64,000 nt of DNA from Methanothrix harundinacea (GCA_002506535.1 DAXT01000011.1:19328-83327), one strand, 5' to 3'. Shown: positions 17,350 to 25,916, numbered from the stretch's first letter. The notes: generated by a model not told the origin, from the sequence alone. Made by a program: numbers and translations.

Positions 17350-18384
17350 GTGATAATCATCGCGAATTCGATATCGATCTCAAGATCCGGGGGACGCCCC
17401 AAGGGGCTGCTGGTCCTGGGCGGCCAGATCCAGATGGCTCTCTTCATAGCTATTGCTCTGGTGGGGGCCCTCGCCGTGGCAGCTTCGGCTGGATCTCCTG
17501 GCTGTCCGGACTGCCCTGACTGGAATAACTTCAACGCCTGGTGGGACCGGTACCATCCGGCGGACTCGGGGTCCTCCTCCGAGAGCATCCGCGACCAGGC
17601 TTTGAAGTCGAGGAGCCAGATCCAGGACGAACCGGGATACGACACTCAATACGCTCTGCCCGAGCTGATCGTGAGCCAAGAGAGGGACCTCGATGGACGC
17701 GTGCTCCTGGACGCCCGGTCCCCCGCCGATTACAGGAGGGGACATCTTCCGGGGGCGAGAAACCTCTACTGGCAGTCTTTGAGGCCCCAGGGGATCCTAG
17801 ACGCTGATCTGGCGGTGATGGAGCTGGGCCGTCTCGGGGTAAAAGATACCGACAACATAGTCGTTTATGGAAACGGCGACGATTCAGCATATCTATTCTG
17901 GGTCCTGGAATTCCTGGGGCATGAGAATCTGAGCCGACTGGACGGCGATGTAGAGGCTTATCCAGATCTGAAGCTCGTAGAGAACGCCCCGGAGACGGAA
18001 GAGTCGACCTACACATCCGCTGCGAGGGTGGGCCTCATGGTCGACGAGACGATGCTCAAGGAGGCTCAGGGAAACCTGGGGGTCCAGATCGTAGACGCCA
18101 GGTCCAGCTACTCCGATCGGGCAAAGTCTCGGATATCCAACTCGATGTACTTCAAGACCTCCGACCTTTACTCCGACCCCAAAGCCGGGACCCTCAAGGG
18201 AGCAGGAGAGCTACAGGATCTCTTCTCCGGGAAGGGGATCGATGAGGGTAAGGTCCAGATTATATATGGAACTCCAGACGCCTCCGCCCTCTACTTCGCC
18301 CTGAGGACTATGGGCTACAGGGCGGCGGTCATTGATGGAGACTGGTGGCAACAGACCGATTACGCCGTGAGATCCATATCCTGA
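17350..18384 (+). CDS. secreted tandem rhodanese-like protein lacking catalytic Cys
   Basis: 344 residues from GTG 17350. An N-terminal export segment (MALFIAIALVGALAVAASAGS) precedes two rhodanese domains: the first with LLDARSPADYRRGHLPGARNLYW and active loop VVYGNGDDSA, the second with IVDARSSYSDRAK and loop IIYGTPDASA. In active sulfurtransferases the loop begins with Cys; here both loops have Gly. So it is exported and apparently inactive as a sulfurtransferase. CPDCPDW after the signal peptide supplies two extracellular cysteines. Confidence 0.8.
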   Translation: MIIIANSISISRSGGRPKGLLVLGGQIQMALFIAIALVGALAVAASAGSPGCPDCPDWNNFNAWWDRYHPADSGSSSESIRDQALKSRSQIQDEPGYDTQYALPELIVSQERDLDGRVLLDARSPADYRRGHLPGARNLYWQSLRPQGILDADLAVMELGRLGVKDTDNIVVYGNGDDSAYLFWVLEFLGHENLSRLDGDVEAYPDLKLVENAPETEESTYTSAARVGLMVDETMLKEAQGNLGVQIVDARSSYSDRAKSRISNSMYFKTSDLYSDPKAGTLKGAGELQDLFSGKGIDEGKVQIIYGTPDASALYFALRTMGYRAAVIDGDWWQQTDYAVRSIS

Positions 18385-18643
18385 TGGGATATAAAAGATC
18401 CAAGACCTGATGGGCAGGAGAAAGGGTCGCCCTTCTTTTTGGGAGGAGAGCAGAAGGCCGGGGCGGGATGCCCGGGCCCTTCTGGTCTATGAGGGTTTTC
18501 GTATTTTACTTAAGGAGCCTCTCCGAATTTGAGGCGTACGGCTCTGCCCTTTTGCAGGAGAGCAGACTTTCTTAAGCACGGCGCCCCAACTTAAATAAAT
18601 TGTGGTTGCTTAAACGCAATATCAATTGATTAGAACCAAACAT

Positions 18644-18657
18644 TTAATACGTATTAA
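18644..18657. promoter_or_regulatory. 14-bp perfect palindrome over the TATA box of the ectoine operon
   Basis: TTAATACGTATTAA is self-complementary and lies 16-29 bp before ATG 18673. No Shine-Dalgarno site precedes that ATG, so the transcript is probably leaderless and the palindrome coincides with the expected TATA position. A second palindrome, ATCAATTGAT, is at 18621-18630. Plausible operator for osmotic control. Confidence 0.5.
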
Positions 18658-18672
18658 TTTCAACCGTTTCCC

Positions 18673-19155
18673 ATGCCCAAGCCGGAGCAGGTATCCATAC
18701 GAAGATGTATGGCGACCGAAGAGCTCGACGAAAGCATAAGGGAATTGGAGAAATGCGCCCGGATACTCAAGAGGCTCCGTTTCATAAGATACCGGTATCA
18801 GGGCTTCACCGTTGAGACCTCGGCCCATCTCGTCGGCGTCACCAAGAGCGTCGGATATACATGGCAGAAAAGATGGAACGACGGAGGCTATGAGGCGCTG
18901 ATGCCCAGGCACGGCGGCGGAAGGCCAACGAAGCTCTCTTTAGCAGAGAGAGAGCGGCTTGAACACCTCCTATGTCAGAGGGACCGCTGGACGACGAGGG
19001 AGGTCAGAGACCTCGTAAGAGAGCAGTTCGGCGTGGAGTACACCTCAAAGCAGATACGAATAATCCTGAAGAAGCTGGGCATCAGGCAAGCCAGAAGTTC
19101 CGCTTATTCATTCCCGGAGTCGGGAGAATGTTCAATAAATCAGACGATAAACTGA
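18673..19155 (+). CDS. IS630-OrfA-like HTH protein heading the ectoine operon
   Basis: 160 residues made of two helix-turn-helix regions: VETSAHLVGVTKSVGYTWQKRW and TTREVRDLVREQFGVEYTSKQIRIIL, joined by PRHGGGRPTKLS. This is the N-terminal DNA-binding half of IS630-type transposases as found in Methanosarcinales; the DDE half is absent. Its TGA shares one base with the ectA ATG (TGATG), so it is coupled to ectoine synthesis. It is either a recruited transposase domain acting as regulator, or a truncated insertion that became the operon leader. The known bacterial EctR is a MarR-type protein and is unrelated. Confidence 0.75.
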   Translation: MPKPEQVSIRRCMATEELDESIRELEKCARILKRLRFIRYRYQGFTVETSAHLVGVTKSVGYTWQKRWNDGGYEALMPRHGGGRPTKLSLAERERLEHLLCQRDRWTTREVRDLVREQFGVEYTSKQIRIILKKLGIRQARSSAYSFPESGECSINQTIN

Positions 19156-19685
19156 TGAAAGACGGATCCAAGAAGGTGATCCTTGCCGGAGAAATGGGTC
19201 TTGATATCCGAAGGCCGCGGGTCTGCGATGGGGCGAAGATATCCGCCCTCGTCGGGTCCTGCAAACCTCTCGATCAAAACTCCCTTTACAGCTACCTCCT
19301 CCTATGTCGCCACTTTGCAGATACCTGCGTCGTCGCCGAGGAGGGCGAAGAGATCGTGGGATTTCTATCCGGATATCTGCCACCAGATCGAGAGGGAGTC
19401 TTATTCGTCTGGCAGGTGGCGGTGGATCCCAGCATCAGAGGTCGAGGCCTCGGAAAGGTTCTTTTGCGGGAGATTTTGAGGAGGCCTACTGCCAGGGGCT
19501 GCCATCATATCGAGACGACCATAGCCCCCACAAACGAAGCCTCCCGGCGTCTCTTCTCATCTCTTGCCAGGGATCTTTCGGCCCAATGCGCCGTCTACCC
19601 ATTCTTTTCTAAAAAGGACTTTGGAGACGAAGACCACGAAGCGGAAGATCTCTTCCGGATAGGACCGTTAAATCTGAAAAGGTGA
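19155..19685 (+). CDS. ectA: L-2,4-diaminobutyrate acetyltransferase
   Basis: 176 residues from ATG 19155 (ATG 19128 also in frame). GNAT fold with EctA-typical LDQNSLYSYLLLCRHFADTC, LFVWQVAVDPSIRGRGLGK (acetyl-CoA loop), HHIETTIAPTNEASRRLF and FFSKKDFG. Reaction: acetyl-CoA + diaminobutyrate to N-gamma-acetyl-diaminobutyrate, the second step of ectoine synthesis. Length and motifs are normal for the family. It lies between the HTH gene (1-nt overlap) and ectB (7-nt gap). Confidence 0.93.
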   Translation: MKDGSKKVILAGEMGLDIRRPRVCDGAKISALVGSCKPLDQNSLYSYLLLCRHFADTCVVAEEGEEIVGFLSGYLPPDREGVLFVWQVAVDPSIRGRGLGKVLLREILRRPTARGCHHIETTIAPTNEASRRLFSSLARDLSAQCAVYPFFSKKDFGDEDHEAEDLFRIGPLNLKR

Positions 19686-19692
19686 TATAGTC

Positions 19693-21012
19693 ATGAACGA
19701 TATTAGCACAATCGATCGTCTTGAATCAAAGGTTCGAAGCTACTGTCGCCACTTCCCGGTGGTCTTCACCAAGGCCAGGGGGGCGACTCTGGAAGACGAG
19801 GAAGGTAAGGAGTATATCGACTTTCTCGCAGGAGCCGGGGCCCTCAACTACGGCCACAACGACCCGGTCCTCAAAGAGAAGCTCCTTGAGTATATCGAGG
19901 CAGACCAGATCGTCCACGGCCTTGACATGGTCACCGGGGCGAAAAGGGCCTTCATGGAGACCTTCGAGTCTCTCATCCTATCCCCCCGGAAGATGAGGTA
20001 CAAGATCCAATTTACGGGGCCGACGGGGACGAACGCTGTCGAGGCGGCGATGAAGATAGCGAGGAACTGCACCGGTCGCCAGACGATCGTCTCCTTCACC
20101 AATGGATTTCACGGAGTGACCCTGGGATCTGTAGCAGCGACAGGAAACAGCCACTTCCGGGACGGTTGCGGGATGCAGCCCCAGGGTGCGGTCTTCATGC
20201 CCTACGACGGCTACATGGGAGAAGGGATCAACACCATCGAGTACCTTGAAAAGATGATCAGTGATGGGAGCAGCGGCCTCGACCATCCCGCAGCGGTGAT
20301 CGTCGAGACGATCCAGGGCGAGGGAGGGATCAACGTGGCCAGCAACGAATGGCTCCGGTCCCTGGAGGAGGTCTGCCATAAACACGCCATCCTCCTGATC
20401 GTCGATGAGATCCAGGTGGGGTGCGGCAGGACCGGGACGTTCTTCAGCTTCGAGGAGGCGGGGATATCGCCGGACATAATCACCCTCTCAAAGTCCCTCA
20501 GCGGGTACGGCCTGCCTCTCTCGGTGGTACTGATGAAGCCGGAGCTGGATCGGTGGAAGCCAGGGGAGCACAACGGGACTTTCCGGGGAAACAACCTCGC
20601 CTTTGTCACCGCTGGGGCGGCCCTCTCTGAGTACTGGAGCGATGACTCCTTTGGAAGGGAAGTCATGAGGAAGGGAGAGATCGTCCGGTATAGGCTGGAT
20701 AGGCTCGTCGACCTTGACGATAGAGGGGTCTTATCGGCCCGGGGCAGAGGGATGATGCAGGCCCTCGACTGCGGAAGCGGCGATCTCGCCGGCCGGATAT
20801 CAGCAATGGCCTTCAAGAGGGGTCTCATCATGGAGACATCAGGCTCCGAGGACCAGGTCTTGAAGTGCCTGATACCTCTCAACATCACCGACGACGAGCT
20901 CGAACGGGGGCTCGCCATCCTGGAGGAGTCGGTCATCGAGGCTCTCTGCGAGATCTCTCATGAGGCTGCTGAGAGAAGGGCTGAGAAGCTCTGGATGGAG
21001 GTTCTCGCATGA
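19693..21012 (+). CDS. ectB: diaminobutyrate-2-oxoglutarate aminotransferase
   Basis: 439 residues, PLP class III aminotransferase. Seen: FLAGAGALNYGHNDP, TGPTGTNAVEAAMKIAR, VSFTNGFHGVTLGS, IVDEIQVGCGRTG (PLP Asp), the Schiff-base Lys in TLSKSLSGYGLP, and NGTFRGNNLAF. Reaction: aspartate semialdehyde + glutamate to diaminobutyrate, the first step of ectoine synthesis. The last 4 nt overlap ectC. No dedicated aspartokinase gene accompanies it, so it draws on the general aspartate semialdehyde pool, which the ADH synthase also uses. Confidence 0.94.
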   Translation: MNDISTIDRLESKVRSYCRHFPVVFTKARGATLEDEEGKEYIDFLAGAGALNYGHNDPVLKEKLLEYIEADQIVHGLDMVTGAKRAFMETFESLILSPRKMRYKIQFTGPTGTNAVEAAMKIARNCTGRQTIVSFTNGFHGVTLGSVAATGNSHFRDGCGMQPQGAVFMPYDGYMGEGINTIEYLEKMISDGSSGLDHPAAVIVETIQGEGGINVASNEWLRSLEEVCHKHAILLIVDEIQVGCGRTGTFFSFEEAGISPDIITLSKSLSGYGLPLSVVLMKPELDRWKPGEHNGTFRGNNLAFVTAGAALSEYWSDDSFGREVMRKGEIVRYRLDRLVDLDDRGVLSARGRGMMQALDCGSGDLAGRISAMAFKRGLIMETSGSEDQVLKCLIPLNITDDELERGLAILEESVIEALCEISHEAAERRAEKLWMEVLA

Positions 21013-21482
21013 TCGTGAGGAACCTGGAGGCGGCGGAGAGGACCGACCGGCGGGTGGTGGCGGAGAACTGGGAGAGCACCCGACTCCTGTTGAAAGGCGA
21101 CAATATGGGCTTCTCCTTCCACATAACCACCATCTATCCCGGGACCGAGACCTGCATATGGTACAAAAACCACCTTGAATCGGTCTACTGCATCGATGGC
21201 GAGGGAGAGGTGGAGGTCCTGGACGGAATAGACGGAGGAGGAGACGGAAGGCTCGGTTCCGATTCCGGAACTGACGGCGACGCCGAACCCGGATCAAACG
21301 GCGGCAGGATCTACAAGATCTCCCCCGGGGTCCTCTACATCCTGGACCGCCACGACCGCCACCTCCTCCGGGCAAAGACCGCCCTTAAGCTGGCCTGCGT
21401 CTTCAACCCGCCCCTCCTCGGAGGAGAGGTCCACGACGAGGACGGAGCCTATCCACTGGAAGAGGAAGAGGTGACGGACTGA
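21009..21482 (+). CDS. ectC: ectoine synthase with acidic loop insertion
   Basis: 157 residues, cupin fold: MIVRNLEAAERTDR, FSFHITTIYPGTET, WYKNHLESVYCIDGEGEVEV, GVLYILDRHDRHLLRA and FNPPLLGGEVHDEDGAYP are family hallmarks including the metal-site Glu, Tyr and His. Reaction: cyclisation of acetyl-diaminobutyrate to ectoine. Most EctC proteins are about 130 residues; here about 26 Gly/Asp/Ser-rich residues (after EVEVLD) are inserted between two barrel strands. No ectoine hydroxylase (ectD) follows, so the product should be ectoine, not hydroxyectoine. Confidence 0.92.
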   Translation: MIVRNLEAAERTDRRVVAENWESTRLLLKGDNMGFSFHITTIYPGTETCIWYKNHLESVYCIDGEGEVEVLDGIDGGGDGRLGSDSGTDGDAEPGSNGGRIYKISPGVLYILDRHDRHLLRAKTALKLACVFNPPLLGGEVHDEDGAYPLEEEEVTD

Positions 21483-21569
21483 AGAAATTACCGCCCTGAT
21501 CTCTAAAAGGAATGACTGTATCTGTAAAAGAACAGGATCTTTGAGTGGTGTGGAAGGGTCTCTTCCGCC

Positions 21570-22019
21570 CTACAAGCCGCTCTCAGCCTTCCATGAGGCC
21601 TCTTTGAATGTTGTACCGGGATACTTGACCTCGGAGGTGAACTCTTCGGTCACCAAGCGGTACTGCCTCTGGGTTCGGTTGCCGCGGCGTTCCAGGACGC
21701 CGTCATAGTACATTCGCGAAAGGTAGGTCGATACCGTGCTCAGCTTTATCTCGTCGGATACAGCCTCGTAACGGTCCTTCAGTTCGTTGGATGAAAACCA
21801 GGACACGGCGAACTCTTCTCTTACGAAGATCTCGAGCCTGTCTCTGAGGGTCCTATTGTCTTCGGCTTTGGGCGGGGCTGCCTCTCGCAGTCCATCTGCC
21901 CCCTCTGTGAATACGCCTGCGGCGGCCAAGAAATCGATGATCCTCTCTCTGACTACAGCGCCCTCAAATACATGAGTGGACTTCATGCCGCCGTCTTCGA
22001 TCTCGATCTTGACCTTCAT
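21570..22019 (-). CDS. winged-helix regulator-like protein, paralogue of the 59.3-kb gene
   Basis: 149 residues from ATG 22019, where GGTGAG lies 6 nt upstream. The N-terminal half (KVKIEIEDGGMKSTHVFEGAVVRERIIDFL) is followed by a winged-helix part (SWFSSNELKDRYE, STVSTYLSRMYYDGVLERRGNRTQRQYRLV). A protein of the same length with strong similarity is encoded at 59349-59798. I know no characterised member. The fold suggests DNA binding with an N-terminal ligand or dimer domain. It is convergent with ectC and separate from its operon. Confidence 0.75.
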   Translation of the reverse strand: MKVKIEIEDGGMKSTHVFEGAVVRERIIDFLAAAGVFTEGADGLREAAPPKAEDNRTLRDRLEIFVREEFAVSWFSSNELKDRYEAVSDEIKLSTVSTYLSRMYYDGVLERRGNRTQRQYRLVTEEFTSEVKYPGTTFKEASWKAESGL

Positions 22020-22759
22020 CGAACTCACCATCTTCCTTCGGGGTCCTCTGCTGAAGGCCCCCAGCTGCTGCCTTATGATATTGGAGATGGAGAAACCCGG
22101 CCGACGGAAGGTATAGTTATCAGAGATCCAGGATAAACGATATGGATCCGCTGATCCGCATAACCCCTTCGTCTCAATATATGAATCGAGGCGAGTGATG
22201 AAAGGCGGACCGAGATCAGAGCCGTCTCGGATAGCTCTATCCCGATCCGCCCGCCCCCCTTCATTATGCTATCTCCCTTACCAGCTTTTACACAAATGTG
22301 AACTGGGCAGAGTGAAACCCACGATCTCGGTCCCCCTTCACTTCCCCTACAAGTGGTGAGCCCTTCGCCCCCTTCAAAGCGAAAGTTCCCCCTTCATTGC
22401 CTTGTGATCGGACAGGATGCGAATTTACTTCTGCCAACATCCCCTGTGTTATATTGGTATATATACTTTTCTAAGTGTAGGGAGTTGTAGTAGCGAAGTA
22501 ATAACAGATATATCCGGTTTAATTAAGGATTAAAACCAAAATGAGCGTCTTAATCTTGTTCACACGGATCCAGAACGATTTTGGAATTAAATGGTTGAAA
22601 TATACAAAAATTCAAGATCATCTGAGAAATACTAATCTCCTTATGCCGAAAAATTCCTTATTAGATCAGGGAAAACGCGGGAGGATCCTATAAACGATCC
22701 CTTCTCCCGGTAATAATCCATTAAAAAGGAATATGAAGCGCAGAGTCTATGCGCCCAGA
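22020..22759. other. 740-base AT-rich intergenic stretch
   Basis: No open frame with credible product was found on either strand. The segment 22430-22640 is markedly AT-rich with TATA-like stretches (GGTATATATACTTTT near 22458) and could hold promoters for the minus-strand wHTH gene or an unannotated RNA. I see no clear hairpin or repeat. Confidence 0.4.
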
Positions 22760-22936
22760 TCATCGGTGGCCTTGTAGCCCTTGGAGCCGGGTTGCAATCC
22801 TCTTTCCGCCACTGCACTGGAGACATACCCCTGTAGCACTGTCAAAGCACTGCGCGCAGACGAGCCTGCCGCAGACCCTACAGGTAAAGAGCTTTCCAGC
22901 CCTACCGCATATGCTGCAGATCCCCAGAAGTTCCAT
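22760..22936 (-). CDS. 58-residue Cys-rich zinc-finger protein
   Basis: A short frame encoding eight cysteines in CxxC pairs: CSICGRAG, CRVCGRLVCAQC and CLQCSGGK. It probably binds two zinc ions in a treble-clef or B-box-like manner. It starts 4 nt after the stop of the 74-residue protein upstream and is last in an apparent three-gene minus-strand operon. No characterised family recognised. Confidence 0.65.
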   Translation of the reverse strand: MELLGICSICGRAGKLFTCRVCGRLVCAQCFDSATGVCLQCSGGKRIATRLQGLQGHR

Positions 22937-22940
22937 GATA

Positions 22941-23165
22941 TCAAGATGCCTGGAACGGTTCGAAGTACTCCTCCACCAGCCAGTCGCCTATCTCTTTCAT
23001 ATACTTGCGCTTCCGCTCATCTTCCAAAGCGGCCTGGTAGATCTCGGATAAGTCTTCGTACATGTATACCGGAAGGCTGGCGAGAATCCATTTAAACCTG
23101 TCGCGCGCCCCGAGGCGGACTTTTCGAAGGTAGTTTTTCCTTCCGCTCCAGCCCCATGCCGCCAT
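22941..23165 (-). CDS. 74-residue protein of unknown function
   Basis: Basic N-terminus (WSGRKNYLRKVRLGARDRFKW) then an acidic helical C-terminal half (EDLSEIYQAALEDERKRKYMKEIGDWLVEEYFEPF). The start is 3 nt after the stop of the phosphatase-like gene, and it is followed within 4 nt by the zinc-finger gene, so all three are probably one transcript. No family recognised. Confidence 0.65.
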   Translation of the reverse strand: MAAWGWSGRKNYLRKVRLGARDRFKWILASLPVYMYEDLSEIYQAALEDERKRKYMKEIGDWLVEEYFEPFQAS

Positions 23166-23168
23166 ATC

Positions 23169-23945
23169 CTACGATAGGCTCCTCCTCAGCGGTCTTCCCT
23201 TCCTCCAGAATATCGCGGCTACATCCTTCGAGTCGAAGACATCTTTCAGCCCCCCGGCATGGAGGGGATGGTCTCCGCAGACGATCATCATCGATCCAGC
23301 GGGGATCGCGGAGGCGAGAACTCCCAGGTGGCCGTCTATTTCAGATGCCGCCTCCCGGATCTCCTCGATCCCTCCGCCGAGATGAGCGATCCTATCGATC
23401 CCGACATAGTGACCGACTAGGAGCCTTGGGTCCATCTTGAGGGCCTGAAGGGATCTTGCCAGGACCTCCCGGTCAAAATCTCCACCTTCGCGGCTCTTGG
23501 GAACCCCCATCACCAGATCGACGAACCCCTCGAAGGTCCTGGCCCCCTCCTCCTCCATCACCACCGCCGATGGAACTTCGTCGAAGCTCGCCCATTCCAG
23601 GAGGCTTCTAATCTTCGATTCGCAGGCCTGGGCGGTGTTGGTGATCCCGTGGTTCTCGGGGGTGAGGCCCGTGAGGATCGAGGCGATGGCCGGGGTGGTG
23701 GACGAAGCTACAGATTCGGCTCTCAGGATGAGGCCCTCCTCCGCCATCGATCTCATCACCGGAAGGTCCGGCTCCAGAGCCCTGCACAGGCCGTATCCGA
23801 GGCTGTCAACGATTCCCAGAATGACTCTATCGCATCCCCACCCTTCCACCAGGTCTATGGCGGTCCCATCCAGGGGCGGGGTCTTAACCCCCAGGACCCG
23901 GGCCATGGTGGGGGCTAGGTCTATCAGCTTGATCGATCTCGGCAT
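23169..23945 (-). CDS. alkaline-phosphatase superfamily protein
   Basis: 258 residues from ATG 23945 (an in-frame start at 23987 is less likely). The alkaline phosphatase/phosphodiesterase metal-site pattern is complete: ILGIVDSLGYG (Asp), SSTTPAIASILTGLTPENHG (nucleophile Thr region), GHYVGIDRIAHLGG (Asp, His), VCGDHPLHAGG (Asp-His, His). It should hydrolyse a phosphate monoester or diester; the substrate is unknown. No signal peptide, so cytoplasmic. It leads the operon with the 74- and 58-residue genes. Confidence 0.8.
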   Translation of the reverse strand: MPRSIKLIDLAPTMARVLGVKTPPLDGTAIDLVEGWGCDRVILGIVDSLGYGLCRALEPDLPVMRSMAEEGLILRAESVASSTTPAIASILTGLTPENHGITNTAQACESKIRSLLEWASFDEVPSAVVMEEEGARTFEGFVDLVMGVPKSREGGDFDREVLARSLQALKMDPRLLVGHYVGIDRIAHLGGGIEEIREAASEIDGHLGVLASAIPAGSMMIVCGDHPLHAGGLKDVFDSKDVAAIFWRKGRPLRRSLS

Positions 23946-24163
23946 CGCTCCCTCTCTCAAAGGGATCAGAGATAACTGCAGGGTCAAAAGGCCCTTCTTG
24001 AGATCTGGCCCCCACCCCTGCCATCCAGGATATGATGGTGTCGGATCGTTGAAATAGATTTGGAGGCTTTGGAGGTTTTTATCTTCTCCGCCGGTCAGAA
24101 TTCGGAGCCAGCGTCCCTATTGGAGGGCCATCCCTATAAACTAAAATCAGATAATAGATCTCG

Positions 24164-25141
24164 ATGAAACTGGAGAGAAAGGCCCGGATGATCTCCCTTG
24201 GCACCGTTGAGCTCCCCAAGACCTTCCGCCCCTCCGGCCCCGTCTCGACGGCGGGTCCCGGAGCCGGGGAGAGGAACGTCTTCTTCAGATCTGGCAAAGG
24301 GAGGGTGAGGCTCACAGCGGCGGATAGCTCACCTCTGAAGCTGGAAGAGATCGATGGAGGCGAGGTGGCGATACTGGAGGAGGGGGTTGAGGTAGCCCGG
24401 GGAGTTCTGGAGACGCCGCTCCTCCACTGTCCCCGGCAGGCCTACATCACCGTCAGCGAGAGGTGCATATACGACTGCAAGTTCTGCGCCGTCCCTAAGC
24501 TCTCGGGGGGGGTAAAGTCCAAAGAGACGGTCTTGGAGATGGTGGCCAAGGCCGATGATACGGGGGAGCTGGAGGCGATATCCCTGACCAGCGGCGTCGA
24601 ACGGTCGCCGGAAGAGGAGGTGGAGAGGGTGGCAGATATCGTAAAAGACCTCTGCAGGTTCGACGTCCCGATAGGGGTCTCCGTCACCCCGGCAAAAAGG
24701 TCCAGCGAGATCCTCAAGGTGGCGGGGGCGGACGAGATCAAGTACAACGTCGAGTGCCTAGACCCTGAGCTCTTCATCAAGGTCTGTCCCGATGTCTCCC
24801 TAATGAAGATCAAGACGGCCCTGGAGAAGGCCGTCGGGATCTTCGGCGAGAATAAGGTCTTCTCCAACGTCATAATAGGCCTCGGCGAGTCGGACCGGGC
24901 CCTTCAGGCAGGAATCGAGGAGCTCGCCGGGATGGGGGTCCTTCCGGTCCTGAGGGCTGTCTACCCCCATCCCCTCAGGGCGGGAGAGGTGGAGATGGTC
25001 CGTCCGTCCCCCGAGAGGCTCGTGGACCTCGCCCGTCGCCTCAAAAGGGTCCTCGATGACCACGGACTGCGGGGGGACGCCGCCGAGACGGGGTGCTACC
25101 GGTGCACCGGATGCGACCTGATCCCCCACAGGGATCTTTAG
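24164..25141 (+). CDS. radical SAM enzyme of unknown specificity
   Basis: 325 residues. The [4Fe-4S] motif is C-x3-C-x2-C in ERCIYDCKFCAVPK (about 101-115). Further landmarks are AISLTSGVERSPEEE, GVSVTP, and KYNVECLDPELF, as in BioB-like barrels. The C-terminus has an extra Cys cluster, GCYRCTGCD, suggesting a second Fe-S or zinc site. The N-terminal 80 residues are non-barrel. I cannot assign the substrate. It sits just upstream of tRNA-Leu. Confidence 0.8.
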   Translation: MKLERKARMISLGTVELPKTFRPSGPVSTAGPGAGERNVFFRSGKGRVRLTAADSSPLKLEEIDGGEVAILEEGVEVARGVLETPLLHCPRQAYITVSERCIYDCKFCAVPKLSGGVKSKETVLEMVAKADDTGELEAISLTSGVERSPEEEVERVADIVKDLCRFDVPIGVSVTPAKRSSEILKVAGADEIKYNVECLDPELFIKVCPDVSLMKIKTALEKAVGIFGENKVFSNVIIGLGESDRALQAGIEELAGMGVLPVLRAVYPHPLRAGEVEMVRPSPERLVDLARRLKRVLDDHGLRGDAAETGCYRCTGCDLIPHRDL

Positions 25142-25263
25142 GATGACAGAACGGCGCTCAGGACTCAAAATCCTCATCATAGATCAGGCAGGTCATGTCA
25201 TCATGGCGCCGCCCAAGAATACAATTAAATAGCAGTACATAGACTTGAGCGTTGCCTTTTGCC

Positions 25264-25351
25264 GCGGGGGTCGCCAAGCCAGGTCAACGGCGCTAGGTTC
25301 AGGGCCTAGTCTCGCAGGAGTTCGTGGGTTCGAATCCCATCCCCCGCACCA
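25264..25351 (+). tRNA. tRNA-Leu(CAG)
   Basis: Acceptor GCGGGGG pairs with CCCCCGC, then discriminator A and encoded CCA. The anticodon stem-loop CTAGG-TTCAGGG-CCTAG gives anticodon CAG. The variable arm is TCTCGCAGGAGTTC and the T arm GTGGG-TTCGAAT-CCCAT. Class II, no intron. The 3' end borders a recombinase-containing element and is a likely attachment site, although I found no second copy of its 3' end in the window. Confidence 0.95.
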
Positions 25352-25397
25352 ATTTACTAGTAATCTTTAAATAGCAAGATGCCCAAGTATATCTTTG

Positions 25398-25916
25398 GTG
25401 GGTATCTTGGTTAAACCTGACAAGTCTCGTTATGTCTACGTCTACCTTCCTTCCGCCGAGGATAAAAAGCGATGGGATAACCTCGCCTCCGAGGCCAAAG
25501 TCCCCCTCTCGAAGTTTGTGATCGAGATCGTGGAGAACGCTCTGGCAGATGAGGCGGAGATTAAACCTCGCGCAGAGCTTGTCAAACAGCTCGGCTCTCT
25601 GAGAGACGATATTAGAAAGCTGCAGGAGGAGATGAAGCTCAAGAACATCGTCCTCGACAAGTACGAGAACGAGCTGAAGAGATATCGGAGCGCCGCCTTC
25701 CTCGAAGACGATTTTGAGGGTGCCAGGAAGTACAGCCAGCAGCTCATCAAGATACTGAAACGTGGGGATCTTGTTGACAACTACCGGCTTCTCGAAGAGC
25801 TAGGGATCGACCCTCGCGAAGCCGACCTCGTTAAGGCGGTATCGACGGAGCTAGAAACCCTGGAGACTTATGGGCTCATCGCCTCCTCACCGCGAGGTTG
25901 GAGGTGGGTGGGATGA
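25398..25916 (+). CDS. RHH / coiled-coil protein next to recombinase
   Basis: About 172 residues. The N-terminal part (YVYVYLPSAEDKKRWDNLASEAKVPLSKFVIEIVENAL) has the ribbon-helix-helix pattern. A coiled coil (about 60-100) and a C-terminal winged-helix-like part (VKAVSTELETLETYGLIASSPRGWRWV) follow. Starts available: TTG 25395, GTG 25398. It begins about 47 nt after the tRNA and overlaps the recombinase start by ATGA, so it is probably an accessory (excisionase-like) or regulatory factor of the element (inference). Confidence 0.7.
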   Translation: MGILVKPDKSRYVYVYLPSAEDKKRWDNLASEAKVPLSKFVIEIVENALADEAEIKPRAELVKQLGSLRDDIRKLQEEMKLKNIVLDKYENELKRYRSAAFLEDDFEGARKYSQQLIKILKRGDLVDNYRLLEELGIDPREADLVKAVSTELETLETYGLIASSPRGWRWVG

